Source of the DNA: Bifidobacterium sp. UBA744
GTDB taxonomy: Bacteria; Actinomycetota; Actinomycetes; Actinomycetales; Bifidobacteriaceae
NCBI GenBank assembly: GCA_002298605.1
Contig: DBKS01000063.1
Location: 1-29,518, forward strand
Reading direction: 5' to 3'
Length of the DNA stretch: 29,518 nt
The position numbers and the translations under genes are program-made. This document shows positions 18,121 to 27,562 of this stretch, one piece after another (position 1 is the stretch's first letter; each line of letters begins with the position of its first letter). Below the pieces are notes generated by a model, which saw only the letters and a list, made by a program, of their open reading frames with translations, did not search any database and was not told the origin of the DNA.

Positions 18121-19336
18121 GAGACCCATTGTCGCCCGCCCCGCAGACCGAGCGCAACCGCTCGTGCATCACCGTCATCAGCACCAGCAACAGCAGCACA
18201 TACCAGGGGAACAGCTCGGCGGAAACATATTGGGCAATCAGGCCGAATACCGGCGGCATGGCGAGAGACCCGAGGTAGGCGCTGGCCATCTGCACACCGA
18301 TGATCGCCTGCGAGCGCTCCTTGCCAAAGTATCCCGGCGTGGAATGAATGATGCACGGGTAGATGGGAGCGCAGCCAAGTCCAATCATGATCAGGCCGAC
18401 CAGCATGCCATAGGTGCCCGGCAACGGCAGCAGCATCACGATGACGCCGCACAGCAATACGGCCTGCCCGATTCGAATCATCGCGGGATCGGAAAACCTC
18501 ATCGTCATGAAACCGCTCAGCGCCCTGCCGACGGTGATGCCGACGAAGAACAGCCCTCCCCAGCGCGCCGCCACGGAGGCGTCCACACCCTTGCACAGCG
18601 TCATATAGGTGCTGGCCCACAGTCCGGCGCTCGATTCCAATGCGCAATAGCAGAAGAACATCACAAAGATCTGTCTGGCACCGCGAATCGCGAGAATCCG
18701 GCCAAAACCCAATGACTGGCGCGAATCGTTGGGCGTCCGACCGCCCCGATCAGCACGATCCACCCAGTCCGCACGAGAACGGCCATCCTCGCGCGTTTTC
18801 CACAGAGGCAGACTCAGCACGAGCACTGCGGTCAGCGCGATCTGGATGAACGCAATGGATCGATATCCCCCCTGCCAGCCATGGTCCGAAGCCAGGGCGA
18901 AGCCCATGATATAGGGCCCCGCCGAGGCGCCCAAGCCCCACATGCAGTGCAGCCAGCTCATATGGCGGCTTTCGTAGTGCAGCGCCACGTAGTTGTTCAG
19001 GGCCGCGTCCACGCCACCCGCGCCCAATCCATACGGAACCGCCATAGCCAGCAGTATCCAGTAGTTCGGGGCCAGCGAAAAGCCGAACAACGCCACGGCC
19101 GTCATCGCCACGGATACCACGGTGACCCTGCCGGTCCCGAAACGCAGGGTAAGACGGTCGCTCAGCAGCGCGGAGCAGATGGTGCCGACGGAAATGATCG
19201 TCGACACGCCACCCTGCCACGACACCGGCACGCCAAACTCACCCACCATGGTGGGCCATGCGGAACCAAGCAGCGCATCCGGCAGGCCAAGTGAAATAAA
19301 CGCGCAGTAGATTACGGCAAGCAACAGGCTGGTCAC
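18113..19336 (-). CDS. Major facilitator superfamily transporter
   Basis: Integral membrane transporter of 407 residues with about 12 hydrophobic helices in two halves, separated by a charged cytosolic loop (about 178-205, rich in Arg/Asp). The loop after helix 2 has the MFS-like SDRLTLRFGTGR. General features resemble the FucP/sugar-permease side of the superfamily, but the substrate cannot be read from sequence. The coupled downstream kinase suggests a pentose, other sugar or nucleoside. The start is GTG at 19336, with a weak GGGG upstream and only 36 bases from the parE stop, so it is probably read from the sigA-parE transcript. Confidence 0.88.
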   Translation of the reverse strand: MTSLLLAVIYCAFISLGLPDALLGSAWPTMVGEFGVPVSWQGGVSTIISVGTICSALLSDRLTLRFGTGRVTVVSVAMTAVALFGFSLAPNYWILLAMAVPYGLGAGGVDAALNNYVALHYESRHMSWLHCMWGLGASAGPYIMGFALASDHGWQGGYRSIAFIQIALTAVLVLSLPLWKTREDGRSRADWVDRADRGGRTPNDSRQSLGFGRILAIRGARQIFVMFFCYCALESSAGLWASTYMTLCKGVDASVAARWGGLFFVGITVGRALSGFMTMRFSDPAMIRIGQAVLLCGVIVMLLPLPGTYGMLVGLIMIGLGCAPIYPCIIHSTPGYFGKERSQAIIGVQMASAYLGSLAMPPVFGLIAQYVSAELFPWYVLLLLVLMTVMHERLRSVCGAGDNGSHE

Positions 19337-19372
19337 TGGTTCACCCCACGCCTCGAACGTCGACGGCGCCGA

Positions 19373-21643
19373 TCAGGTGTCTATCTTCGAACGGTCGAAA
19401 TCGTCCGCGTTGTCGACGATGAACTGTTTTCGGGGCGGCACATCGTCGCCCATGAGCAGCGAGAACATCCCGCTGGCTTGAGCGGCATCCTCCATACGGA
19501 TCCGTCGAAGCATTCGCGTGCGCGGATCCATGGTGGTGTCCGCCAACTGGTCCGCATCCATTTCACCCAAACCCTTATAGCGCTGGATATCAGGGTTGTA
19601 GCCGATGCGTCCGGCATCAAGATCGGCGAGCTTGGCGGCGAGCTCATCATCCGAATAGGTGTACACGTATTCACCCTTATGCGAGCCGGTCAGCGCGATG
19701 CGGTGCAGCGGGGGCACGGCGGCATACACATAGCCATGCTCGATAAGAGGCCGCATATACCGGTAGAACAGGGTGAGCAACAGGATGCGGATGTGGGCGC
19801 CGTCGACATCGGCATCGGTCATCATGATGATCTTGTGGTAGCGGGACTGGCTGATGTCGAAGCTCGCGCCGGACCCCGCGCCAACCACCTGGATGATCGC
19901 CGCGCATTCCTTGTTGTTCAGCATCTGGCTGATCGACGCCTTCTGCACGTTGAGGATTTTGCCTCGAATGGGCAGCAGGGCCTGGAATCCCGCATTGCGG
20001 GCGGCTTTGGCGGTGCCCAGCGCCGAGTCGCCCTCGACGATGAACAACTCGGCCACATCGTCGTTGCCCGGCTGGCAGTCAGACAACTTGGCGGGCATGG
20101 AAGCGGATTCGAGCGCGTTCTTCCGCCGGGTGACCTCCTTGGTCTTGCGCGCCTGGATGCGGGCGTGCATCTCGCCGACGATCTTTTCGAGCACGCGACC
20201 GGACTGCTCTTTGAACCCGCGCTTGGAACCGGTGATCATCTCCCCGAACTGCCTGTCGGTCAGCCTGGTCACAATCGGCTTGACCTGCGCAGTGCCCAGC
20301 ACGTCCTTGGTCTGCCCCTGGAACTGCGGCTCGGCGATGCGCACGGTCACCACGGCCACCAGACCGGCCATGATATCGTCGCGCTCCACCTTCATGGCGG
20401 AATCCTTGAGGTTGACCTTCAGCTTGCGGGCATTGTCCTCGACCGCCTTGCGGATCTGCCTGGTGATGCCGTTGAGGAAACCGTCCACATGCATGCCGCC
20501 GCCGGGTGTCTCCACGACGTTCACGAAGCTGACCAGCGTGGTGTCATAACCATTGATCCACCGCAACGCGATATCGACGTCGCAGCTTCGCTCAATCTGC
20601 TGCGCGTGCAGCTCGCCGCCGGCGCCAACGGCCTGGGTCTCCTCCTGATAGGTGCCCCGGCCCTGAATGCGCCAGATGTCGGAAACCGGCTCGCCTTTGG
20701 AGAGAAAATCGACAAAATCCTTCACACCGCCCGTATGCAGGAACTCGGCGATGCGGGGATGATCATAGCTGACCTCCTCCAACATCGGGGAACCACCGTC
20801 CGGGGCCACGTCGGAAGGCATCTCCACGCCGTCCGATGCGACGGATCCGGCGACATCGACCGATTCCGCGGAAATCCTTGAATCCGCGGACGCGTCGCCA
20901 TCCACCTCATGCACGTCATCGCCGCGTTCCCGCACATTCTCGTCAATGACGGTGATCTTCAGGCCGGGAACTAGGAAGCTGGTCTGGCGCACGCGGTCGA
21001 CAAGCTGCTCATAGCTGAACACCGCGGTCTCGTTGAAAATCTCGGGGTCAAGCCAATACCGCACTCGCGTACCGGTGCGCTTCGGCGGGACCTTGCCGAT
21101 AACCGCAAGCTCCGTCGGCCTGTTCTTGCGGGTGCGCTTGAAGGGATTGTCAGGGTGCCGATTCGCAGGATCACCGTCCTCGTCGTACACACCGGGATGC
21201 CCCTGATGGAACGCCATGTGGTAGGTTTTGCCGCCACGATCCACTTCGACGTCCAGACGCGAGCTCAGCGCATTCACCACCGAGGATCCGACGCCATGCA
21301 GCCCGCCAACCGCGGTATACGAAGAGTTGCCAAATTTCGCACCGGCATGCAGCTTGGTCATGACGACCTCAACACCCGTGAGCTTGGTCTTCGGCTCCAC
21401 ATCCACGGGAATGCCGCGGCCGTTGTCGGCGACCTCGACGGAGCCGTCGGCATGCAGCGTCACCACGATGTTGGTGCAGAACCCAGCCAACGCCTCGTCG
21501 ACGGCGTTATCGATGATCTCCCACAGGCAGTGCATCAACCCCTGTGAATCGGTGGTGCCGATATACATGCCTGGACGCTTGCGCACAGCGTCCAGGCCCT
21601 CAAGGACGGCAAGGTCCTTGGCGCCGTATTCTTCCGTTGCCAT
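19373..21643 (-). CDS. parE: DNA topoisomerase IV subunit B
   Basis: ATPase subunit of topoisomerase IV, 756 residues. The GHKL ATP site shows EIIDNAVDEA with Asn46, DNGRGIP (73-79) and GGLHGVGSSVVNALS (113-127). The TOPRIM domain has LFIVEGDSA (533-541) and DADVDGAHI (610-618), and RYKGLGEM follows. An acidic, Ser/Val/Asp-rich stretch (about 238-288) sits in the transducer region and looks like a flexible insertion. Length and lack of the extra GyrB domain fit ParE, and parC lies upstream of the cluster on the other strand. The ATG at 21643 is preceded by AAGAG. The gene begins 59 bases after the sigA stop on the same strand, with no terminator between them. Confidence 0.92.
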   Translation of the reverse strand: MATEEYGAKDLAVLEGLDAVRKRPGMYIGTTDSQGLMHCLWEIIDNAVDEALAGFCTNIVVTLHADGSVEVADNGRGIPVDVEPKTKLTGVEVVMTKLHAGAKFGNSSYTAVGGLHGVGSSVVNALSSRLDVEVDRGGKTYHMAFHQGHPGVYDEDGDPANRHPDNPFKRTRKNRPTELAVIGKVPPKRTGTRVRYWLDPEIFNETAVFSYEQLVDRVRQTSFLVPGLKITVIDENVRERGDDVHEVDGDASADSRISAESVDVAGSVASDGVEMPSDVAPDGGSPMLEEVSYDHPRIAEFLHTGGVKDFVDFLSKGEPVSDIWRIQGRGTYQEETQAVGAGGELHAQQIERSCDVDIALRWINGYDTTLVSFVNVVETPGGGMHVDGFLNGITRQIRKAVEDNARKLKVNLKDSAMKVERDDIMAGLVAVVTVRIAEPQFQGQTKDVLGTAQVKPIVTRLTDRQFGEMITGSKRGFKEQSGRVLEKIVGEMHARIQARKTKEVTRRKNALESASMPAKLSDCQPGNDDVAELFIVEGDSALGTAKAARNAGFQALLPIRGKILNVQKASISQMLNNKECAAIIQVVGAGSGASFDISQSRYHKIIMMTDADVDGAHIRILLLTLFYRYMRPLIEHGYVYAAVPPLHRIALTGSHKGEYVYTYSDDELAAKLADLDAGRIGYNPDIQRYKGLGEMDADQLADTTMDPRTRMLRRIRMEDAAQASGMFSLLMGDDVPPRKQFIVDNADDFDRSKIDT

Positions 21644-21702
21644 ATGCTCTTTTCAGTATGCAGTGATTATGCCCAACCGGTCGCCGACCATCGGCCCGGC
21701 GA

Positions 21703-23121
<1,419 letters not shown>

Positions 23122-23145
23122 TGTATCCTCCCAGCTCTTCCCGCC

Positions 23146-23170
23146 TGTGCCCGTATACCATACGGGCACA
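23146..23170. repeat. Perfect 11-3-11 inverted repeat upstream of sigA (candidate operator)
   Basis: Arms TGTGCCCGTAT (23146-23156) and ATACGGGCACA (23160-23170) are perfect reverse complements with a three-base spacer. The repeat lies 24 bases upstream of the sigA TTG codon and covers the predicted -10 box and most of the spacer of the sigA promoter. The short spacer and symmetry suit a homodimeric regulator better than an RNA terminator. No T-run follows on either strand. I could not match the motif to a known actinobacterial regulator. Confidence 0.7.
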
Positions 23171-23180
23171 CTTCTGGCAA
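23152..23180 (-). promoter_or_regulatory. Putative sigA promoter overlapped by the inverted repeat
   Basis: On the minus strand TTGCCA (23180-23175, five of six to consensus) is followed after exactly 17 bases by TATACG (23157-23152, four of six). Initiation would fall near 23145, giving a leader of about 24 bases that contains the GGGAGG site. A less regular alternative is TTGCCC (23186-23181) with TATGGT (23162-23157) at 18 bases. Either pair overlaps the 23146-23170 palindrome. Confidence 0.5.
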
Positions 23181-23240
23181 GGGCAAATCGTCAACTGTAC
23201 GAGTCAACCACGTTCCAAGGACGATTATTCCCAAAACGCA

Positions 23241-23948
23241 TCAGAGCGACGTTTCGCGCCGGCGCGCACCGCCATGCCCCGGCACCGACGCAGCGGACGG
23301 CCCCACCCATGCCGGTGCAATGCCGTGCTCAAGAGCCGCCAGGACAATCAGCGCCAGGGTGCACCGTCCATCCATCGCAAGCGCACGCACGGCATATGCC
23401 CCCGCATGGATGTCGCCGACCCACCATAGAACATAGGCGATAACCGCCATGGGCTGCACTCCGTAGGCATCGGGAACCGATCGAACCATCTGAACCAGCA
23501 TCCCCAATCCACGGGAGCATCGCGGCGCATCGGGCCTGCCTTCGGCGTCGTCGAAGGTCGAGCCCAGCACCCGCCCCAAATAGCTGGAGTTCGCCGGTCG
23601 ATGGGGCCGCACCCCCAGTTGCATCAGACGCTCGCGATCCGTCTGCGCGGAAATCAGCGAAACGATCAAAGCGTCCCGCATCGACACCGCACCGCGCATG
23701 CCCACGGCAAGATATGCGATCGATTCACGGTCCAATCCGCGACGCCGGTTGTCCAGGCATGCCAGCCACGCATCCAGGGGATCGACGAACCATGTCATGT
23801 CAGCGGCTTCGGCCCCCATGTCGCGACGTCGATCACGAAACAACAACGTGAGCTCCTCAAGCTCCGCATCTTCAAAACGCTCGGAGTCATAATCGCACGA
23901 CGAGTCCGCAACGATATCCGAGAACGCCGTGCATGGCCCATATCCCAT
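23241..23948 (-). CDS. DUF4192-type protein, apparently lacking the N-terminal part
   Basis: Soluble protein of 235 residues whose C-terminal half resembles actinobacterial DUF4192 proteins, with VIAYVLWWVGDIHAGAYAV followed by RALAMDGRCTLALIVLAALEHGIAP. The usual N-terminal DUF4192 segment (family members tend to be longer and begin with a LRGPADLLA-like motif) is not visible, so this may be a shortened version. The function of the family is unknown. The ATG at 23948 has AAGGA six bases upstream, supporting expression. It lies 119 bases upstream of sigA on the same strand and is divergent from the prenyl synthase gene. Family assignment is by eye and moderately confident. Confidence 0.7.
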   Translation of the reverse strand: MGYGPCTAFSDIVADSSCDYDSERFEDAELEELTLLFRDRRRDMGAEAADMTWFVDPLDAWLACLDNRRRGLDRESIAYLAVGMRGAVSMRDALIVSLISAQTDRERLMQLGVRPHRPANSSYLGRVLGSTFDDAEGRPDAPRCSRGLGMLVQMVRSVPDAYGVQPMAVIAYVLWWVGDIHAGAYAVRALAMDGRCTLALIVLAALEHGIAPAWVGPSAASVPGHGGARRRETSL

Positions 23949-23973
23949 GACGATTCCTTACCACCGCCATCCC

Positions 23974-24002
23974 CGTCCGGCGCCGACAGCGTCCGCCGGA
24001 CG
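23974..24002. repeat. GC-rich inverted repeat in the leader region of the DUF4192-type gene
   Basis: CGTCCGGCG (23974-23982) and CGCCGGACG (23994-24002) form a perfect 9-bp stem with an 11-base loop, 25 bases upstream of the ATG at 23948. It may be an operator, a leader hairpin or chance in GC-rich DNA. The rest of the 243-base divergent spacer (23949-24191) shows only the two gene starts. Confidence 0.35.
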
Positions 24003-24176
24003 TCCCTTCCCGATCCCGGCGCGTCCTGCACACGCGCCATGACATCCACTATGCCAGAGCGGGCCCCGGCGGCACGGCGATCCCCGGCATGTGGCCGAAC
24101 GTGCCCCTCGAAAACCCATTTCGGCGCGTCGCCGACGCAATCGCGGCGCAGCCCACATCCGACATCGTCCAGTGTG

Positions 24177-24182
24177 GATAAT
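24177..24182 (+). promoter_or_regulatory. Putative -10 hexamer of the prenyl synthase gene
   Basis: GATAAT (five of six to TATAAT) ends nine bases before the ATG at 24192. Initiation six or seven bases later would give a message with almost no leader. No -35 box was found at the expected distance and the region before the ATG has only a weak AGG. Confidence 0.4.
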
Positions 24183-24191
24183 CTCATAGGT

Positions 24192-25319
24192 ATGGAATTC
24201 ACTGCAGACCCCGTAATCTTCGAACCACGCATCAAGCAGCTGGTAGCCGAATACGCTTCGAACCCACCGGACACCACCATTCCCCGCGCCTGCGCCCCCG
24301 TCATGAACGCCGTGACAGGCCAGGCCCTGCGATCCAGCGAGGGAGGCAAGCGGCTGCGAGCCCTGCTCACCCTCGCGTCCTACGATGCAGCGGAGAAGCA
24401 ACCGGACACCGATCGCAACCGCACGGTCCGCCAGGCCGTCATCGACATGGCATGTGCGATCGAGGTGTTCCAAACCGCAGCCCTGGTGCATGACGACATC
24501 ATCGACGATTCCGATTTGCGCCGCGGCAAGCCCTCCGCGCACCGCGCGCTCAAGGATGTCACCGCCGATCAGTCGCGCGCCGACAGCATCGGCAAGGGGC
24601 TCGGCATCATGCTGGGAGACCTGCTCGCCACGGCATCCGTGGCCATCGCCCGCAACGCCGCCAACTCGCTCAATAAGTCCCAGGCGGCGATGCGCGCGTT
24701 CCTCACCATGCACCGCGAGGTTGAAATCGGCCAGATACTTGACCTAGCGACCGAGGAGGTGCCGTTGGACAAGCCCGAGATGCTGGCGAGGACCTCGCTC
24801 AACGTCTTCCGCTGGAAAACCGCCAGCTACACCACCATCGCGCCACTTGAACTCGGCCTCATCGCGGCCGGCGTCAATCCCACCAAGGCGCGAGCGATCG
24901 CCGAATCCATCGGCGTCAGCCTTGGCCTGGCCTTCCAGCTCGCCGATGACCTGCTCGATGTGGTTGGGTCGAGCGCATCCACCGGCAAGCCGGTGGGCGG
25001 CGACATCCGCGAAGGCAAACGCACCGTGCTGCTCGCGGACGCGCTCAGCGCCGCATCCGAACGGGATCGCGACGAGCTCATCCGCATGTTCGAATCGCCC
25101 GAACGCACGCACGACGACGTGGAACACGCCATCGGCCTCTTCCACGAAACCGGCGCCATCGACCATTCTCGCGAGCGCATCGCGACGCTGTGGCACGCCT
25201 CCTGCGGTGCCATCGACGAAGCCGCCGGCCAGCTGGGTCTCGATCAGGCCTCGCACGACCGGCTGTTCGCGGCCTGCGCCCGGTTCATCCCCTCGCAGCT
25301 CGCGCACCGCGTAGGATAG
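24192..25319 (+). CDS. idsA: Polyprenyl diphosphate synthase (geranylgeranyl or longer)
   Basis: Trans-isoprenyl diphosphate synthase of 375 residues that condenses isopentenyl diphosphate with allylic diphosphates, feeding quinone or polyprenyl-carrier synthesis. The first Asp-rich motif DDIID (101-105, followed by DSDLRRG) and the second DDLLD (252-256, in FQLADDLLDVVG) are intact, as are GGKRLRALL (51-59) and the Lys/Thr of FRWKT (207-211). The residue five places before the first motif is Ala96, not an aromatic residue, which by the family's chain-length rule favours a product longer than farnesyl diphosphate. The frame is open far upstream, but that part is not protein-like; the ATG at 24192 is used. 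Its stop lies six bases from the kinase ATG, so the two are almost certainly co-transcribed. Confidence 0.9.
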   Translation: MEFTADPVIFEPRIKQLVAEYASNPPDTTIPRACAPVMNAVTGQALRSSEGGKRLRALLTLASYDAAEKQPDTDRNRTVRQAVIDMACAIEVFQTAALVHDDIIDDSDLRRGKPSAHRALKDVTADQSRADSIGKGLGIMLGDLLATASVAIARNAANSLNKSQAAMRAFLTMHREVEIGQILDLATEEVPLDKPEMLARTSLNVFRWKTASYTTIAPLELGLIAAGVNPTKARAIAESIGVSLGLAFQLADDLLDVVGSSASTGKPVGGDIREGKRTVLLADALSAASERDRDELIRMFESPERTHDDVEHAIGLFHETGAIDHSRERIATLWHASCGAIDEAAGQLGLDQASHDRLFAACARFIPSQLAHRVG

Positions 25320-25325
25320 TGAATC

Positions 25326-27470
25326 ATGAGTGAAGCGGCGAATCAGCCTGTTGGGCAAGTGGTCGATGGACGATACCGCATCGTCCGCAAGATCGCCGAA
25401 GGAGGCATGGCCAGCGTGTATGAGGCCACCGACGAGCGGCTGGACCGCCAGGTGGCCATCAAGGTGATGCACACGCAATTGGCGCAGGGGCCCCGACGCG
25501 CCCAATTCCAAGAGCGGTTCCGCCGCGAGGCGCGATCCGCCGCGGCCGTCGCCAACCCGCATATCGTGCAGGTGTACGACACCGGCGAATTCAACGGGCT
25601 GGATTACCTCGTCATGGAATATGTGCACGGCGTCAATCTTCGCCACGACATGAACGCCGAGGGCACCTTCGACGTACGCGAGACGCTGCGCATCATCGGG
25701 GAGATCCTCGACGGGCTGGCGGCGGCGCACCGCATCGGCGTGGTGCACCGCGACATCAAACCGGAGAACATTCTGATCAACGATCGCGGGCACGTGCAGA
25801 TCACCGATTTCGGGTTGGCGAAGGCCGCCTCCCAGGCCACGCTGTCCACTACCGGCATGCTGCTGGGCACCGCGGCGTACCTGGCGCCTGAAATGATCGA
25901 ACGCAATGAGGCGACGATGCAGGGCGACCTGTATGCCGTGGGCATTGTCGCATGGGAAATGCTCACGGGCGCGGTGCCGTTCCTCGCCGACAACCCGGTT
26001 ACCGTGGTCTTCAAACACGTGCACGAGGACGTTCCCCCGCTCGCCTCGGCATGCCCGGGCGTCGCCCCGGCGATCTCCGACTTCGTGGCGACGCTGTGCG
26101 CGCGTGCGGTCGAATCGCGTCCGGCCAACGCCATGGTCGCCGCGCGGCTCCTATCCGCGCTCGCATCGTCCCTGAGCGCGGATCAACTGGGATTCCGCGC
26201 TCCCCTGCCGTCCGGATTCGTTCCCGACGTCCCCGCGGCGCCCCGGCCGATCACCGCATCGCATGCGCGGCCGGACACGACCATGGCGTACGACGGCACG
26301 ATGCCATTGCCCAAACCGGCCGATCGCGCCACACAACCGCTTGGTGACGCCGTCTCGCGGCAGCCCCCGCACCGGGACCGCCCCCAGACGTTCGAACGGT
26401 TCTTCACGGATGCCGACGCCAATGTCGCCGACCATGACGGTTCGGCGTCCCCAAGCGCCCACGCCTCCGGAAAAGGCAGCGCCGCGGGAGCCGGGCGGTT
26501 CCGCACCATCGGCATCGGCATCGCGGTGATCGTCACCCTGGCCCTGTTCGGCGGCGGCGGATTCGGATGGTGGTACTACTTCGGTCCCGGCAGCTATTGG
26601 ACGCTTCCCGGCGCCGCCGACGTGACGTGCGCCGAAACGTCCTGCACCGTGCAGGGGGCCAGCGCCTCGTCCTACGCCACGTCGCTCAGCGTCGCCGGCA
26701 TCCCCTATACGCAAAGCGAGGACTACAGCGACACCGTGGCCGCGGGAGCCATCATCTCCACCGATCCGGCCAATGTGGGAGACCGCATCTCCAAGCGCAG
26801 CGGGCAAAAGGTCTCCATCGTCGTATCCAAGGGCGTCAGGCAGGCCACCGTTCCCGATGACATCAAGGACGCCGGCTCGGCCAACGGCAAGGACCCCGTA
26901 GCCGCCCTCAAAACCGCCGGCTTCGACAATGTCACGCATAATGAGGCGGGCGACGACTATTCCATGGATGTGCCGGCGGGAAGTCTCCTGACCATCAACG
27001 TCAATCCCGGCGGAACCTACGACCACAACGCGGCGATCACCGTCACGCTGTCCAAGGGGCGCAAGCCCGTCACCATGCCCAATGTCGTCGGCAGGTCCAA
27101 GGACGACGCACTGGCGGCATTGCAGGATCTGAAGCTCACCGTCAATGTCAGCGAATCCTTCGACGACTCGGTCGAAGCCGGCACGGTGATCTCGGCCTCC
27201 CAGCAGGAGGGAGCGCGACTGGCCTGGGGAGACACCGTTGACATGGTGGTTTCCAAGGGGCCGCAGATGGCCACCATTCCCAGCGTCGTCGGCAAACAGT
27301 ACGACGAGGCGGAGAAAATCCTCAAGGATCTGGGATTCGACGTCAAAAAATCAGCGCCTCTCGGCGACTGGACCCATGTGGTGCGGATGCAGAACCCCGA
27401 TGCGGGCCAAACGGTGCGCGTACGCGATTCCAACGGCACCCCCACCGCCATCACACTGACCGTCGCATAG
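25326..27470 (+). CDS. Membrane Ser/Thr protein kinase with four PASTA repeats
   Basis: Single-pass receptor kinase of 714 residues. The cytosolic Hanks-type kinase domain (about 16-280) is complete: glycine loop AEGGMASVYEA (24-34), VAIK Lys46, HRDIKPEN (141-148, Asp143), DFG (161-163) and APE (187-189). A Pro-rich juxtamembrane linker runs to about 390, followed by one membrane helix (about 394-418). The extracellular part has four PASTA units, about 428-503, 504-577, 578-645 and 646-714, which in related kinases sense muropeptides or lipid II. Cys435 and Cys440, in the first unit, may form a disulfide. The ATG at 25326 follows the prenyl synthase stop by six bases. Position next to a prenyl synthase and near plsC and trpD recalls the M. 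tuberculosis pknL locus, but the M. tuberculosis PknL, as I recall, has no PASTA repeats. Confidence 0.94.
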   Translation: MSEAANQPVGQVVDGRYRIVRKIAEGGMASVYEATDERLDRQVAIKVMHTQLAQGPRRAQFQERFRREARSAAAVANPHIVQVYDTGEFNGLDYLVMEYVHGVNLRHDMNAEGTFDVRETLRIIGEILDGLAAAHRIGVVHRDIKPENILINDRGHVQITDFGLAKAASQATLSTTGMLLGTAAYLAPEMIERNEATMQGDLYAVGIVAWEMLTGAVPFLADNPVTVVFKHVHEDVPPLASACPGVAPAISDFVATLCARAVESRPANAMVAARLLSALASSLSADQLGFRAPLPSGFVPDVPAAPRPITASHARPDTTMAYDGTMPLPKPADRATQPLGDAVSRQPPHRDRPQTFERFFTDADANVADHDGSASPSAHASGKGSAAGAGRFRTIGIGIAVIVTLALFGGGGFGWWYYFGPGSYWTLPGAADVTCAETSCTVQGASASSYATSLSVAGIPYTQSEDYSDTVAAGAIISTDPANVGDRISKRSGQKVSIVVSKGVRQATVPDDIKDAGSANGKDPVAALKTAGFDNVTHNEAGDDYSMDVPAGSLLTINVNPGGTYDHNAAITVTLSKGRKPVTMPNVVGRSKDDALAALQDLKLTVNVSESFDDSVEAGTVISASQQEGARLAWGDTVDMVVSKGPQMATIPSVVGKQYDEAEKILKDLGFDVKKSAPLGDWTHVVRMQNPDAGQTVRVRDSNGTPTAITLTVA

Positions 27471-27519
27471 TGCGCCGCGGCCCGGCGAACGCGGCTTGGC
27501 TCGACCGAGCCGCCGACCA

Positions 27520-27562
27520 GCTCAGGCTATCGGGCCGTCCGCGGCGCCCCGTCAGCCTGAGC
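27520..27562. terminator. Hairpin overlapping the plsC stop, between convergent genes
   Basis: GCTCAGGCT (27520-27528) pairs perfectly with AGCCTGAGC (27554-27562); inside it CGGG (27531-27534) pairs with CCCG (27548-27551) across a 2x2 internal loop. It lies about 50 bases after the kinase stop and includes the plsC stop codon. No T-run follows, so termination is a guess from location. Confidence 0.4.

Noticed and set aside
23194..23220. GTCAAC direct repeats 13 bases apart upstream of sigA
   Set aside because: Two six-base copies are too short to claim a regulator site, and neither makes a good promoter.
23601..24191. Upstream extension of the prenyl synthase frame
   Set aside because: It is antisense to the DUF4192-type gene and Arg/Pro/Ser-rich; the family starts at ATG 24192.
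24744..26024. Open frame (426 codons) on the minus strand opposite the prenyl synthase and kinase
   Set aside because: It spans two real genes in antisense, with no motif of any family.
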